Of a stretch of DNA of 64,000 bases, positions 52,242 through 61,756 are shown piece after piece. Location of the stretch: the NCBI GenBank assembly GCA_029561455.1, contig JAKQIY010000074.1, positions 62,001 through 126,000 of the forward strand. The letters are read 5' to 3'. A program made the position numbers and the translations under genes. Within the stretch, counting starts at the first letter, position 1. Every line of letters starts with the position of its first letter. Source of the DNA: a bacterium (lineage in GTDB: Bacteria > Zhuqueibacterota > Zhuqueibacteria > Residuimicrobiales > Krinioviventaceae). Under the pieces are notes generated by a model, which had not been told where the DNA came from, ran no database searches, and worked only from the letters and a program-made list of their open reading frames with translations.

Positions 52242-53038
52242 TGCCGCGTCCGGATATTAAACCGAAGCAAAGCCTCGGCCAAAATTTTCTGGTCGATGCC
52301 AATATAGCCCGCAAAATTGTGCAAAGCCTGGATTTGAACGCCGATGATGTGGTGTTGGAAATTGGCCCGGGCATGGGTGTGCTGACCAGGTTGATTCAAC
52401 CGCTGGTAAAAAAAGTTATTGCTGTGGAAATTGACGGCAACCTGGCTGCCAGGTTAAAGAGTGAATTTGCCGCCACAAATAATTGTGATATAATTCACCA
52501 GGACTTTTTAAAGTACGATCTGGCCGGTTTAGCGGCAACAAACTTGCGTATTGTGGGTAATATCCCATACAATATAACCAGCCCAATCTTGTTCAATGCC
52601 ATGGAGCATCGTGAAAAGATCCGTGATTTAACTATGCTGGTGCAAAAAGAAGTTGCTCTGCGGGTAGTATCCAAACCGGGCGCTAAAGAATACGGCATAT
52701 TAGCGGTGCAAAGCCAGGCTGTTGCCCGTGTAGAAATTTTAATGCATGTGCCGGCCACTGTGTTTGCGCCCCGGCCCAAAGTGGAATCGTCGCTGATCCG
52801 CTGGACGTTTACGGATGAGTTAGCCGTTAATATACAGAATGGTCAGGTATTTAAGAATATTGTGCGCCAGGCATTCGGCAAGCGGCGCAAAATGCTGCGT
52901 AACTCTTTAAAAGATATTTACGACAGCGCGCCTGATTTAACAGATTTCACCCGGCGTCCTGAGCAATTGACAATAACCGAATGGATAGAGTTAGCTAATA
53001 AAGTCAATACGGTGATACCGGAAAAGCCGGAAAACTAG
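52241..53038 (+). CDS. ksgA: 16S rRNA (adenine1518-N6/adenine1519-N6)-dimethyltransferase
   Basis: 265 residues. KQSLGQNFLVDANIARKIV opens the family; the SAM site is VVLEIGPGMGVLTRLI, and the catalytic NIPYNITSPIL is present. C-terminal helical domain FGKRRKMLRNSL. It methylates the 3' hairpin of 16S rRNA during 30S assembly. Start GTG (MPRPDIKPKQ), set by the overlap with tatD. Confidence 0.96.
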   Translation: MPRPDIKPKQSLGQNFLVDANIARKIVQSLDLNADDVVLEIGPGMGVLTRLIQPLVKKVIAVEIDGNLAARLKSEFAATNNCDIIHQDFLKYDLAGLAATNLRIVGNIPYNITSPILFNAMEHREKIRDLTMLVQKEVALRVVSKPGAKEYGILAVQSQAVARVEILMHVPATVFAPRPKVESSLIRWTFTDELAVNIQNGQVFKNIVRQAFGKRRKMLRNSLKDIYDSAPDLTDFTRRPEQLTITEWIELANKVNTVIPEKPEN

Positions 53039-53064
53039 CCGGTCGTGCTAACCCTGGTTTAAGT

Positions 53065-54432
53065 GTGAATACTATGGATTTACAGGACAGAAAAGAGATT
53101 ACCGAGAATATCAGCTATTTGTTACACGAGCAGGATATTCCGAAATTAAAAAACATCATCGTTGATACCCACCCGGCAGACCTTGCCGATATAATCCGCG
53201 ATATGGACGATGATGAGCGGAACGAGATGTTCAAACTGCTGGATCCGGAAACTGCTTCCGAGGTCATGCTGGAGTTTGATGACGTCACCCGCGAAGACTT
53301 GATCAAAGACCTGGAAACAAGCCGGTTATCGGAAATCGTAAATGAAATGGATTCCGATGACGCAACGGACGTCATAGCAACCCTGCCTGAACCAGTTGCC
53401 AATACTGTTCTTTCGCAAATTGATACCGAGGATCGTGTTGAAGTAGAAAAACTGCTGGTGCATGAAGAAGATACTGCCGGCGGTATCATGGCCCTGGAAA
53501 CCGTTACCGTTTTTGACGATCAAACTGTTGATGACGCCATTCAGGTGATCCGGCAGAAATCTCAGGAAATTGAGCATGTTTACCAGGTTTATGCCATTGA
53601 CCGCGAAGGACGCCTGGTAGGGATTGTGCCGCTCAAAAAATTAATTCTGAGCAGCCCGGAGACATTGATCCGGGATGTTATGCAGCGCGATGTTATTTCA
53701 GTTACGGCGGAAAAAGATCAGGAGTATGTGGCCAACCTGGTGAGTAAATATGATCTGTTGACTGTTCCGGTTGTTGATGCACATAACCGTTTGGTAGGGC
53801 GTATTACTATCGATGACGTGGTCGATGTTTTACAGGAAGAAGCCAATGAAGATATTCGCCGCATGGCCGGTATTTCAAGCGAAGAAGCGCTGCAGGAAAC
53901 GTCTTCATTCCGTTTATCCCGGAACCGGCTGCCCTGGCTGTTTATTGCCTTTGTCGGCGAACTGGTTTCGGCTTTTATCATGAGCCGATTCAATGCCTCG
54001 TTACAGCAAATCATCACCTTGTCTTTTTTTGTGCCGGTCATTATGGCAATGGGCGGCAATTCCGGCATTCAGGCGTCGACAATTGTAGTGCGCAGCATAG
54101 CGATGGATGAAGGCGGCGCTTCCAACCGCTGGGATATGTTATACCGGGAATTCCGTGTAGCCCTGATAAACGGTTTGACTTTTGCAACGCTCATTTTTGC
54201 GATCATTTATTTTTGGTTACACCAGCCGTTATTCGGCCTGGTTGTATCTTTTGCGTTAATGTTTGTGATCGTTTTTTCCGTAGTGGTGGGTACAATTATT
54301 CCGGTTGTGTTGCATAGAATGAAGTTTGACCCGGCCATAGCCACCGGCCCGTTCATCACCACATCGAATGATGTGTTCGGCTTGCTGATCTATTTCAGTA
54401 TGGCAGCCGCTTATTTAAAGTGGTTACAATAA
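53065..54432 (+). CDS. mgtE: Magnesium transporter MgtE
   Basis: 455 residues. Acidic N domain (HPADLADIIRDMDDDERNEMF) to about 130, tandem CBS domains (PETLIRDVMQRDVISV, LLTVPVVDAHNRLVGRITIDD) to about 255, and five TM helices to the end with the pore motif GGNSGIQASTIVVRSIA. The cytosolic domains sense Mg2+ and gate the channel. Start GTG 53065 or ATG 53074, no strong SD. Confidence 0.95.
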   Translation: MNTMDLQDRKEITENISYLLHEQDIPKLKNIIVDTHPADLADIIRDMDDDERNEMFKLLDPETASEVMLEFDDVTREDLIKDLETSRLSEIVNEMDSDDATDVIATLPEPVANTVLSQIDTEDRVEVEKLLVHEEDTAGGIMALETVTVFDDQTVDDAIQVIRQKSQEIEHVYQVYAIDREGRLVGIVPLKKLILSSPETLIRDVMQRDVISVTAEKDQEYVANLVSKYDLLTVPVVDAHNRLVGRITIDDVVDVLQEEANEDIRRMAGISSEEALQETSSFRLSRNRLPWLFIAFVGELVSAFIMSRFNASLQQIITLSFFVPVIMAMGGNSGIQASTIVVRSIAMDEGGASNRWDMLYREFRVALINGLTFATLIFAIIYFWLHQPLFGLVVSFALMFVIVFSVVVGTIIPVVLHRMKFDPAIATGPFITTSNDVFGLLIYFSMAAAYLKWLQ

Positions 54433-54442
54433 GTATAGTGTC

Positions 54443-55219
54443 ATGGCAATAAATAAAACCCCGGCAATTATTCTGCACAGCCGCAAGCAGGGTGAAACCA
54501 GTAAAATTTTAACCATGCTTACGGAGCAGTATGGCAAGCAGGAAGTCATTGCCAAAGGTTCACGCAGCGTTAAATCGCGGTTTTCGGGCTTGCTGGAACC
54601 TTTTAATCATATAGATATTGTTTTTTATCGTAATGAGAACCGCAGTTTTCAGTATTTAAGCCAGGCTGATCTGGTTGAGCAATTTCCGGTTCTGCATGAA
54701 CAACTTGGCAAACTCGCCCTGGCGGCGATTCCCTGCGAAATAATTAATCGCTCGGAAAAAGATGGGCATAAAAATCCGCAGTTGTTTCACCTGTTGCTGG
54801 AAACGCTGCAGGCGCTTGAAGACCGGGACAGTGGTTTGAAAAATATTATCCGCTGTTTTCACCTGCATTTTCTGGAAATTTCCGGGCTGGAGCCGGACCT
54901 GGCAGGGTGTTCGCATTGCGGTCATAACGGCGCCGACAGAAAATATATATTTACGCTGGATAGCGGCGTCTACTGCTGCCAGGAATGTGGTCAGTTTACC
55001 GAATACAGCGTCAAAATGTCCGGGCAAACCCTGGAGTGCCTGCGCTGGCTGCGGCAGGTAGATATGAAAACCGCCGCCGGCATAAAAATTCCGGCCGGCA
55101 TTGGCAAGGAACTGGATTCGCTGCTCATCACTTATATGCGTTTGCATGTGGAAGGATTAATGGTGTTGAGATCGCTGGAATACCTGGAACAATTGCAATC
55201 TAAATTGAATAATAAATAA
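54443..55219 (+). CDS. recO: DNA repair protein RecO
   Basis: 258 residues. An N-terminal OB-fold (AIILHSRKQGETSKILTMLT) is followed by a helical bundle and the four-Cys zinc site CSHCGHNG..YCCQECGQF. It loads RecA with RecF/RecR on SSB-coated DNA. Ten bp from mgtE, in the same transcript. Confidence 0.93.
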   Translation: MAINKTPAIILHSRKQGETSKILTMLTEQYGKQEVIAKGSRSVKSRFSGLLEPFNHIDIVFYRNENRSFQYLSQADLVEQFPVLHEQLGKLALAAIPCEIINRSEKDGHKNPQLFHLLLETLQALEDRDSGLKNIIRCFHLHFLEISGLEPDLAGCSHCGHNGADRKYIFTLDSGVYCCQECGQFTEYSVKMSGQTLECLRWLRQVDMKTAAGIKIPAGIGKELDSLLITYMRLHVEGLMVLRSLEYLEQLQSKLNNK

Positions 55220-55262
55220 TTTTTCATAATATAGTATGCAGCTATTTTAAGAAGGAAAGAAT

Positions 55263-56594
55263 ATGGCTAAAGTCGAAACAACAATGGACAAACTGGTTTC
55301 GTTATGCAAACGGCGGGGTTTTATTTTCCAGTCAAGCGATATTTATGGCGGGCTATCCGCCGTTTATGATTACGGTCCTTTGGGCGTGGAATTAAAAAAT
55401 AATATTAAAAAGTTCTGGTGGCGGTGGATGGTGCAGACCCGCGATAATATAGTCGGTCTGGATGCGGCTATTCTGATGGCGCCGCGCGTGTGGGAGGCTT
55501 CCGGCCATGTTGAAGGCTTTACCGATCCGCTGGTGGACTGCAAAAAGTGTAAACACCGTTTTCGCGCCGACCTGCTGGAAAATTTGAAAGCGTGCCCGGA
55601 TTGCGGCGGCGAACTGACCGAATCGCGGCAATTCAATTTAATGTTCAAAACCTTTGTCGGCCCGGTAGAAGACAGCGCCAGTGTGGTCTATTTGCGGCCG
55701 GAAACTGCGCAGGGTATTTATGTCAATTTCCCCAATGTTGTCGATTCCACCCGCGTAAAAATTCCGTTCGGCATTGCCCAAATCGGCAAAGCGTTCCGCA
55801 ATGAAATCACCACGGAAAACTTTATCTTCCGCACCCGCGAGTTTGAACAGATGGAAATGCAGTTCTTTGTCAAACCGGGGTCGGACAAGGAATGGTTCGA
55901 GCGCTGGAAGCAGGATCGGATTAATTACTATAAAACCCTGCAAATCCGCCCGGATAAAGTACGTTTCCATCAGCACGGACCGGATGAACTGGCGCATTAC
56001 GCCGCCGATGCATTCGATATTCAGTACGAATTCCCGTTCGGCTGGAAAGAACTGGAAGGTATTCATAATCGCACCAATTTCGACCTGAACCGGCACAAGG
56101 AATTTTCCGGCAAGGAACTGACTTATTATGATGATGAAAGTAAAGAAAAATTTGTGCCGTTTATCATAGAAACGTCAGCCGGAGCGGACCGGACGGTAAT
56201 GGCGGTATTGTCCGACGCTTATGAAGAACAACAATTGGAAAACGATTCGCGTACAGTGATGCATTTTGCGCCGGAAATAGCGCCGATCAAAGCCGGTATC
56301 TTTCCGCTGGTTAAAAAGGAAGGCTTGCCGGAAATTGCCTATAAAATTCGCGACGAATTGAAACCGCATTACCCAGTGTTTTATGATGAAGGCGGCGCAG
56401 TGGGCCGTCGTTATCGGCGCCAGGATGAGATCGGTACGCCGTTCTGTATTACCATCGATTTCCAGACCAAAGAAGATGAAACCGTCACCATCCGCGAACG
56501 CGACGCCATGACCCAGGAACGAGTGAAAATAAATAATGTACGTAGCTGGTTGTTTGAGCATATCGATAACCGGGTAAAATTCAACACTCTGTAA
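55263..56594 (+). CDS. glyS: Glycyl-tRNA synthetase (alpha2 type)
   Basis: 443 residues of the single-chain class II enzyme. Motif 1 and the GlyRS-specific zinc site CKKCKHRFRADLLENLKACPDCGG, motif 2 FRNEITTENFIFRTREFEQMEMQFF, and motif 3 in HFAPEIAPIKAG. C-terminal anticodon-binding domain. Charges tRNA-Gly. SD AAGGAA. Last gene of the housekeeping run. Confidence 0.97.
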   Translation: MAKVETTMDKLVSLCKRRGFIFQSSDIYGGLSAVYDYGPLGVELKNNIKKFWWRWMVQTRDNIVGLDAAILMAPRVWEASGHVEGFTDPLVDCKKCKHRFRADLLENLKACPDCGGELTESRQFNLMFKTFVGPVEDSASVVYLRPETAQGIYVNFPNVVDSTRVKIPFGIAQIGKAFRNEITTENFIFRTREFEQMEMQFFVKPGSDKEWFERWKQDRINYYKTLQIRPDKVRFHQHGPDELAHYAADAFDIQYEFPFGWKELEGIHNRTNFDLNRHKEFSGKELTYYDDESKEKFVPFIIETSAGADRTVMAVLSDAYEEQQLENDSRTVMHFAPEIAPIKAGIFPLVKKEGLPEIAYKIRDELKPHYPVFYDEGGAVGRRYRRQDEIGTPFCITIDFQTKEDETVTIRERDAMTQERVKINNVRSWLFEHIDNRVKFNTL

Positions 56595-56779
56595 GCGCCC
56601 TGCGGCTCTTGAATTCTTCTTTACGGAAAAAGCCGGAGCCGGATGATTACAGGGAAAAAATATCCAGGTAGCTTAATTGGGGGAAAAAACTGCCGATGAT
56701 TATTATTTGATTGCGTAACTAGGATAAAATTTTTAAATTTAATAAATTGACTACACCGGTTTGTTAAGGGAGTTAAACA

Positions 56780-57121
56780 ATGAATACAGTGTATGCGGCT
56801 AGAGACGCTAAAAAAATGGTAGAACGAGGCGAAGAGTTTGTTTTGCCTGTTCAACCCTCCACTATTATACGGGATTGGTTTAACAAGCAAAGCGGGTTTG
56901 CCATGGATGCCAAGTTTGTCAAGATCACCGAAGGGAACCGGGTTGCCTGTGCTGCAATCACCGGCGTTGAAGATTTACTGGAATTTGCAATGGCCAGAAA
57001 TTATACGGTTTATTTTCATCGTGCGATGTTAAAGATGAGTGATGATAAGAAATATAATACGGAAGTATATCAACAAAAGCAGGTATATTATTTTAGAATG
57101 GCGAAACAGCCGGGAGCATAA
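56780..57121 (+). CDS. Hypothetical protein, 113 aa
   Basis: Soluble, no signal peptide. SD AAGGGAG 7 nt upstream and a strong terminator at the stop support expression. The C-terminal part alternates charged and aromatic residues (YFHRAMLKMSDDKKYNTEVY). No family recognised. Confidence 0.75.
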   Translation: MNTVYAARDAKKMVERGEEFVLPVQPSTIIRDWFNKQSGFAMDAKFVKITEGNRVACAAITGVEDLLEFAMARNYTVYFHRAMLKMSDDKKYNTEVYQQKQVYYFRMAKQPGA

Positions 57122-57137
57122 TCCCGGCTGTTTTTTT
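57105..57137 (+). terminator. Rho-independent terminator
   Basis: Stem AACAGCCGGGA / TCCCGGCTGTT with a 6-nt loop and T run. The stem includes the stop codon of the 113-aa gene. It may work both ways with the convergent lipoprotein gene. Confidence 0.92.
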
Positions 57138-57142
57138 AAGAG

Positions 57143-58165
57143 TTATTTGTTTTTTCGGAGGATAAGAGGGAGCAGTAAAATCAACACCGCAATTAAAAAC
57201 AACACCAGGGTAATCACGACTGCCCAGATATTGACCAAGCGGGACTCTACAGTCATTGTAAAATCGGTAAACATGAATTGTTTCGGCTTGATATCCCAGG
57301 CAGCTTCTCTGCCTTCTACTGTTTTAGCATTTGTATCCAGGATCAGGCCGGGCATAATTACATGGTTTTCAAACTCTGTCAAGCTAATTTCCGTAAGAGA
57401 TTCCATTCTTGCTTTTTGCCGGGCCAAAAAATAAACCAGGTCGTTTTCAAGACGCTTTACTGCATTGGTGCGGAGCAGAGCCGCGAGTTTAGTCAGAAAG
57501 TCTTTTTTATATTCAAAATCATCAGATATTTCTTCTGTAAAGAGTTTGTAAAGCTGCTCTTTCCTGGCCTCGATCACGTCCTCACTCAGGGTGGAATCGT
57601 TCAGTTCTGCAGCGGCATTAATTAATTCTTTGTAAAAGCCAATAAATATATTGCGTTTTTCCCAGTTTTCTATTTTTTCGTCCACAGCTTTGGCTTGTGC
57701 AGAACTATCATCCTGAGAAGCTAAAAGTTTTATTTCATCCGGCGACAGAAAGTCGGTTATTGGTACATTATACAATTTGTTGACCGCTTTCCAGGTTTCA
57801 CGGTATTGATATATTGTATAGAACCAGCGGAATTTTTTCTTTAATTCCGGGATTATCGTCATTTCCCTGGACTTGTCCCGGCAATAGTTCATTTCTTTAT
57901 CCCAATCGGCTACCTTTTTAAAGGTTTTTTCCGCAATGTAGGTGAACTCGCCGGAGTCGTATTGGGTGATCGTCCACGATGTATCAGTGGGAATTGGAAA
58001 AGTACTCCGGCTTATATCACTGGAATCGCCCTGTACGACGACATTGTGTTTGCATGAACCATCGGGATATATTTCTGTGGTGGTTTCTATGTCCCTGCAC
58101 CCGGTAAGCAAAGATAACAGGACAAGCAAGGCGCCAATAAATTTATTCATATTTTTTCTATACAT
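57143..58165 (-). CDS. Lipoprotein with C-terminal membrane helix, sigma operon member
   Basis: 340 residues. Lipobox LTGC at about 20-23; a Lys-rich, mostly helical body; and one TM helix at about 315-335 followed by LRKNK, so the protein is anchored at both ends. It is co-directional with and 17 bp after the anti-sigma gene, so it is likely part of an ECF-sigma-controlled envelope response. SD AAGGAG. No recognised domain. Confidence 0.82.
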   Translation of the reverse strand: MYRKNMNKFIGALLVLLSLLTGCRDIETTTEIYPDGSCKHNVVVQGDSSDISRSTFPIPTDTSWTITQYDSGEFTYIAEKTFKKVADWDKEMNYCRDKSREMTIIPELKKKFRWFYTIYQYRETWKAVNKLYNVPITDFLSPDEIKLLASQDDSSAQAKAVDEKIENWEKRNIFIGFYKELINAAAELNDSTLSEDVIEARKEQLYKLFTEEISDDFEYKKDFLTKLAALLRTNAVKRLENDLVYFLARQKARMESLTEISLTEFENHVIMPGLILDTNAKTVEGREAAWDIKPKQFMFTDFTMTVESRLVNIWAVVITLVLFLIAVLILLLPLILRKNK

Positions 58166-58182
58166 GATAATTCTCCTTCCGT

Positions 58183-58935
58183 TTAAAGTACCCTGAGTAA
58201 CCGGGTGATATATCTTTTGTTTTGGATAATTTTGTTGATGTTCGGCTGTTCAAGGTCCGCTTTGATCAGTGTATTATAAAAATCCGGATTTTTCTGTTGT
58301 AGCAGTTTTAACAACAACTCGTTTTGAATTTTCAGGTTTTCATTGTTTTCCATCAATAATGCCAGCAGGTCTTGGTCTGTTCCCAAAAGTTTTAAATCCT
58401 GTGCCAGACTCTCTTGCTCCATATTGGTAAAGGCTGCTGTCGTTTCCAGTTTTTGTAAAGCGTTGTGCATGGCGGCCAGGCGATTGACCGACGCAGTCGA
58501 TGTCATAGCATTGGCGCTGTACTGCATTTTCTTTTCCAGAGCAGAGATGCGGATCATGAAAACAGATTCCTGAAAGATAAAGAGACCGGCAACAAGGACC
58601 AATGCAGAGGCCAGCGATAAACGAAAACGAGGATTGAACAATACTTGCAACACTCGTGTTAAAACACCCTCCGTCCGGTAATTGGTCATTCTTTTCATCA
58701 AGCTGACTGAATTCATTATGTTGGCGGTAAGGGCCGCCGGTTCAGTGAGTGTTATTTCCGGCGCAGCCAGGTCGGCGATATGGTTTTGCAGAATACCCAG
58801 TTGCGCGGCAATGGCGGCGCATTCCGGGCATTCGGTTAGATGTTGTTGCAGCTTGATTTGCTCTCGCTCTGCAAGTTCGCCGGGGCGATGCAAATATAAC
58901 AAGGCTTGTATGGTTTTACAGGATGTTTTTTTCAT
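58183..58935 (-). CDS. Anti-sigma factor with zinc-finger domain
   Basis: 250 residues. ZAS-type finger H32-x3-C36-x2-C39 (HLTECPEC), one TM helix at about 105-125 (LASALVLVAGLFIFQ), then a periplasmic helical part rich in Leu/Gln. It should bind and hold the sigma factor at the membrane until a signal arrives. The gene overlaps the sigma gene by 4 bp (ATGA). Confidence 0.9.
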   Translation of the reverse strand: MKKTSCKTIQALLYLHRPGELAEREQIKLQQHLTECPECAAIAAQLGILQNHIADLAAPEITLTEPAALTANIMNSVSLMKRMTNYRTEGVLTRVLQVLFNPRFRLSLASALVLVAGLFIFQESVFMIRISALEKKMQYSANAMTSTASVNRLAAMHNALQKLETTAAFTNMEQESLAQDLKLLGTDQDLLALLMENNENLKIQNELLLKLLQQKNPDFYNTLIKADLEQPNINKIIQNKRYITRLLRVL

Positions 58936-59477
58936 AAGGCATTATACTCCAATAACTTTTCCCGCAGTTGTTTGCGGGCTACAAACAGGTTACTCTTTAC
59001 GGCTTGATTGCTGATTTGCAGCAATGCGGCAATTTCTTCCATATCCCGATCTTCAAAATCCCGCAATGTTAAAACGGTACGTTGTTTGGGCGGCAGGGTT
59101 GTTAACAATTGCAGGATCACTGCCGTAATTTCTTTATTCTGGATGATCTTTTCCAGGCTTTCGGGCGCTTCAATGACCGTTTCATCAATATCATCGTTTC
59201 TGCCGCCGGGGCGCTGCTGCGCCCGCAGCCGGTCGTAACACAAGTTGACGATGATCTTGTACATCCAGGTAGTGAATTTCTTGTTGGCGTCAAAACGGCG
59301 AAGATTCTGCCAGACGCGGATAAAACACTCCTGCACGGCATCCTCGGCGTCCTGTTTATTCAGCAGCAGCCGCCAAGCAACCCGGTAGAGAAAATCCTGG
59401 TGTTGTTCCACCAGAATTTTAAAAGCCGGCAGGCTGCCGTTTTGCGCCTGTTGTATAGTTTGGGTTAGTTCATTCAA
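58932..59477 (-). CDS. ECF sigma factor (RpoE-like)
   Basis: 181 residues. Region 2: DAEDAVQECFIRVWQNLRRFD and FTTWMYKIIVNLCYDRLR. Region 4: LPPKQRTVLTLRDFEDRDMEEIAALL and SNQAVKSNLFVARKQLREKL. It directs RNA polymerase to promoters of an envelope or stress regulon. First gene of the sigma/anti-sigma/lipoprotein operon; weak ribosome site. Confidence 0.94.
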   Translation of the reverse strand: MNELTQTIQQAQNGSLPAFKILVEQHQDFLYRVAWRLLLNKQDAEDAVQECFIRVWQNLRRFDANKKFTTWMYKIIVNLCYDRLRAQQRPGGRNDDIDETVIEAPESLEKIIQNKEITAVILQLLTTLPPKQRTVLTLRDFEDRDMEEIAALLQISNQAVKSNLFVARKQLREKLLEYNAL

Positions 59478-59896
59478 AAGTGATTAACTTTCATTTAGTA
59501 ATTATTTCTTCTAATGATGATACGATGGATTCTTTAAAAAGTCAAATTATATCTGCAAATTTTTAAAAATTGCTATAAACGGCTTTACAGGATTAAAAAG
59601 ATTCTTGTATGGGAGTTGTTGCGAACAACTTGTATTCTTTTATCTTTGAACGGATTTGTTTTCTATCATGTTTTATTGCCGACAAAAATTTTTAAAACAA
59701 TATAATGATTTGTCTTGCTTATTTCCGAGAAATTATGTTTATTTTATTGAGAAATATGGCGCGAATAACCAGGGCGGAGCGGGATTTATAACAAACTGAT
59801 AAAATATATGATCTGGTATTTATAATTGTTGTTCCTGTGTTAGTATCCGGTTATTCCGGGCGGCTTGTTATTGTTTTAATAATAAAGGATTTGGCA
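59478..59896. other. Intergenic, divergent promoter region
   Basis: AT-rich; holds the divergent promoters for the sigma operon and the 91-aa gene. A hairpin AGTTGTT-GCG-AACAACT is at 59614-59630. No gene seen. Confidence 0.5.
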
Positions 59897-60172
59897 ATGT
59901 TTCTTGAAGTGCAAACCGGGCATAATATCTCTCTGAAGGGGCATGCAGTTTATTTTCCGGCGCCTGGCGCCCGCAAGCCCGATAAAGATTGGTGTATCGA
60001 CCTGATCAACAATAATGCTTATAGTCTTGAGAATGCGTTTCATGTCGTACAGTATGCTTTTAAAAACAAAAAAAAACAGGAAGAGACCTGCCGGCGTATT
60101 ATCGACGGCTTGAATATGCACCGGAATTTGTTATCCATTACTGACCAAAAGGGTGATGAAAAATTCTATTGA
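59897..60172 (+). CDS. Hypothetical protein, 91 aa
   Basis: Start ATG 59897 with AAAGGA 7 nt upstream; the longer frame from 59837 has none. A basic protein with KNKKKQEET, no signal peptide, no membrane helix. No family recognised. It lies next to the lipoprotein gene at 60217. Confidence 0.65.
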   Translation: MFLEVQTGHNISLKGHAVYFPAPGARKPDKDWCIDLINNNAYSLENAFHVVQYAFKNKKKQEETCRRIIDGLNMHRNLLSITDQKGDEKFY

Positions 60173-60216
60173 ACGATAGTGTAGACTTTTTCTCTAACCA
60201 ATGAGGAGTATAGGCA

Positions 60217-60645
60217 ATGAACTTGAAAAATAGTTTAAAAGGTGTGGCAATACTTTTCGCTTTTCTTACTTTAATTTTTACCGCTTGTCAGCAATCTCTG
60301 GAACCGAAGCAAACCACTAAACTGGAGCTAAGCAACGGCTATTATCAAATGGTCGATGAAACAGCAGAAAGGGTAACTTTTAGCATCAGTTTTGATTACA
60401 TGGTTATTGGAACCGAGTGTGTTGTTGGCGGGTATGGTATTACCTGGTGTGATAATGTTCAAGGACAAGCAAACTGGTATATAGCCCAAAAGTTACAACC
60501 GTGCAAGATTTATACAGTTGAAACCAGGCATTTTTGTCCGCCCGGCGTGGCGGTAAATCCGGTAATTTCCATGCAGGGTTATGTTGAAGGAGAATGTGAA
60601 GGAGATGTGAATCTGAGAGATTTTTTAGTATTACAGAAAAAGTGA
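60217..60645 (+). CDS. Small lipoprotein, unknown
   Basis: 142 residues. Lipobox FTAC at about 21-24, then a Cys-containing beta-rich domain (ECVVGGYGITWCDNVQG, RHFCPPG). Four further cysteines suggest disulphides. SD GAGGAG. Family not recognised. Confidence 0.75.
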   Translation: MNLKNSLKGVAILFAFLTLIFTACQQSLEPKQTTKLELSNGYYQMVDETAERVTFSISFDYMVIGTECVVGGYGITWCDNVQGQANWYIAQKLQPCKIYTVETRHFCPPGVAVNPVISMQGYVEGECEGDVNLRDFLVLQKK

Positions 60646-60821
60646 GTCTATTTTATAAAAACCCGATGGTATATGGTTATGTTGCTTTTTACCGGTTTTA
60701 AAGTACAAACGGCTATGTTTGTTACCGGTAAGATAAAATTGACTGATTAAAAGCGCCCGTTAACAGGGGTTTATAAAAAACGTAAGTAAAGTTGAAAAAG
60801 CAATCAAAAATATGGTGCGAC

Positions 60822-61205
60822 ATGAATAAGACCGGTGATAAGACAAAACCGCAAACCATAGATGATTATATCAGCCTGTTCCCAACACAAGTACGGGAAA
60901 TTTTACAAAATCTACGGCAGATCATCCGGCAAAACGCGCCGGAGGCCGTTGAAACCATGAGCTATCAAATACCGACCTTTAACCTGAACGGCAACCTGGT
61001 GCATTTTGCCGCCTTTAAAACCCATATCGGCTTTTACCCGGCGCCTTCCGGGATAGCGGCTTTCAGGGAGGAACTTGCAGATTATAAGTTCGCCAAAGGA
61101 TCGGTGCAATTCCCGATTGACGAACCGCTGCCCCTGGAGTTGATCGGCAGAATCGTGCGGTTCCGGGTTGAGGAAAATGTGCAAAAAAAGAAAAAGCAAA
61201 AATAA
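60822..61205 (+). CDS. DUF1801 / iron chaperone (YdhG-like) protein
   Basis: 127 residues from ATG 60822 (TTG at 60792 is an alternative). The pattern TIDDYISLFPTQVREILQNL, AVETMSYQIPTF, VHFAAFKTHIGFYPAP and AKGSVQFPIDEPLP is that of the YdhG/DUF1801 family. Cytosolic. Some members bind iron for frataxin-like tasks, others are unstudied. Lys-rich tail. Confidence 0.9.
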   Translation: MNKTGDKTKPQTIDDYISLFPTQVREILQNLRQIIRQNAPEAVETMSYQIPTFNLNGNLVHFAAFKTHIGFYPAPSGIAAFREELADYKFAKGSVQFPIDEPLPLELIGRIVRFRVEENVQKKKKQK

Positions 61206-61325
61206 TACTGTTAGTCTTGTGCGTTTAGGAGTTAAGCAAGTACCCCTGTTAACAGAGTTGGATGATTAATTACCAGCTTGTAAATTAAATACCAGTCATG
61301 TTGAATTATTATGGGAGGAATAATA

Positions 61326-61754
61326 ATGAAAGCCTATACGATTATCTTGTTGCTTTTACTGATATGTAGTATTCATTGTGAAAAAAGTCTTGATCCTGGT
61401 AATGCTGACAACCAGATGATAATGCAATACAAATTTATGAAAGGCTGGACCGGACATATTATCACAATTAATATTTATGCTAATGGGGTAATTACAGATA
61501 CCACCGGTACTGAAAAAGAGGCCGGTTTCAGCCATGCTGAATGGCGGCAATTGAATAATTTCCTGATAAAGTTTACGGAAATCAAGGAGCAGTTCATACC
61601 ATCGGATGGGGCGTTTTGTGATTTTGATAATCACTGGTTAGTAAAAGCCCCCGCATCTCAAGCCGATACAATTTATATCTATGAAGGCCTCGATTCTGAG
61701 CGAATCCCTGCGGAATTGCGCAGTGTGGTTGAAATGCTCAGGAAAAAGTTATAA
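61326..61754 (+). CDS. Small lipoprotein, unknown
   Basis: 142 residues from ATG 61326, set by GGGAGGAA. Signal with IHC at about 18, then a beta-rich domain with TGTEKEAGFSHAEWRQLNNFL. Lipobox is loose. Converges with the VapC-like gene, 2 bp apart. No family recognised. Confidence 0.7.
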   Translation: MKAYTIILLLLLICSIHCEKSLDPGNADNQMIMQYKFMKGWTGHIITINIYANGVITDTTGTEKEAGFSHAEWRQLNNFLIKFTEIKEQFIPSDGAFCDFDNHWLVKAPASQADTIYIYEGLDSERIPAELRSVVEMLRKKL

Positions 61755-61756
61755 TA

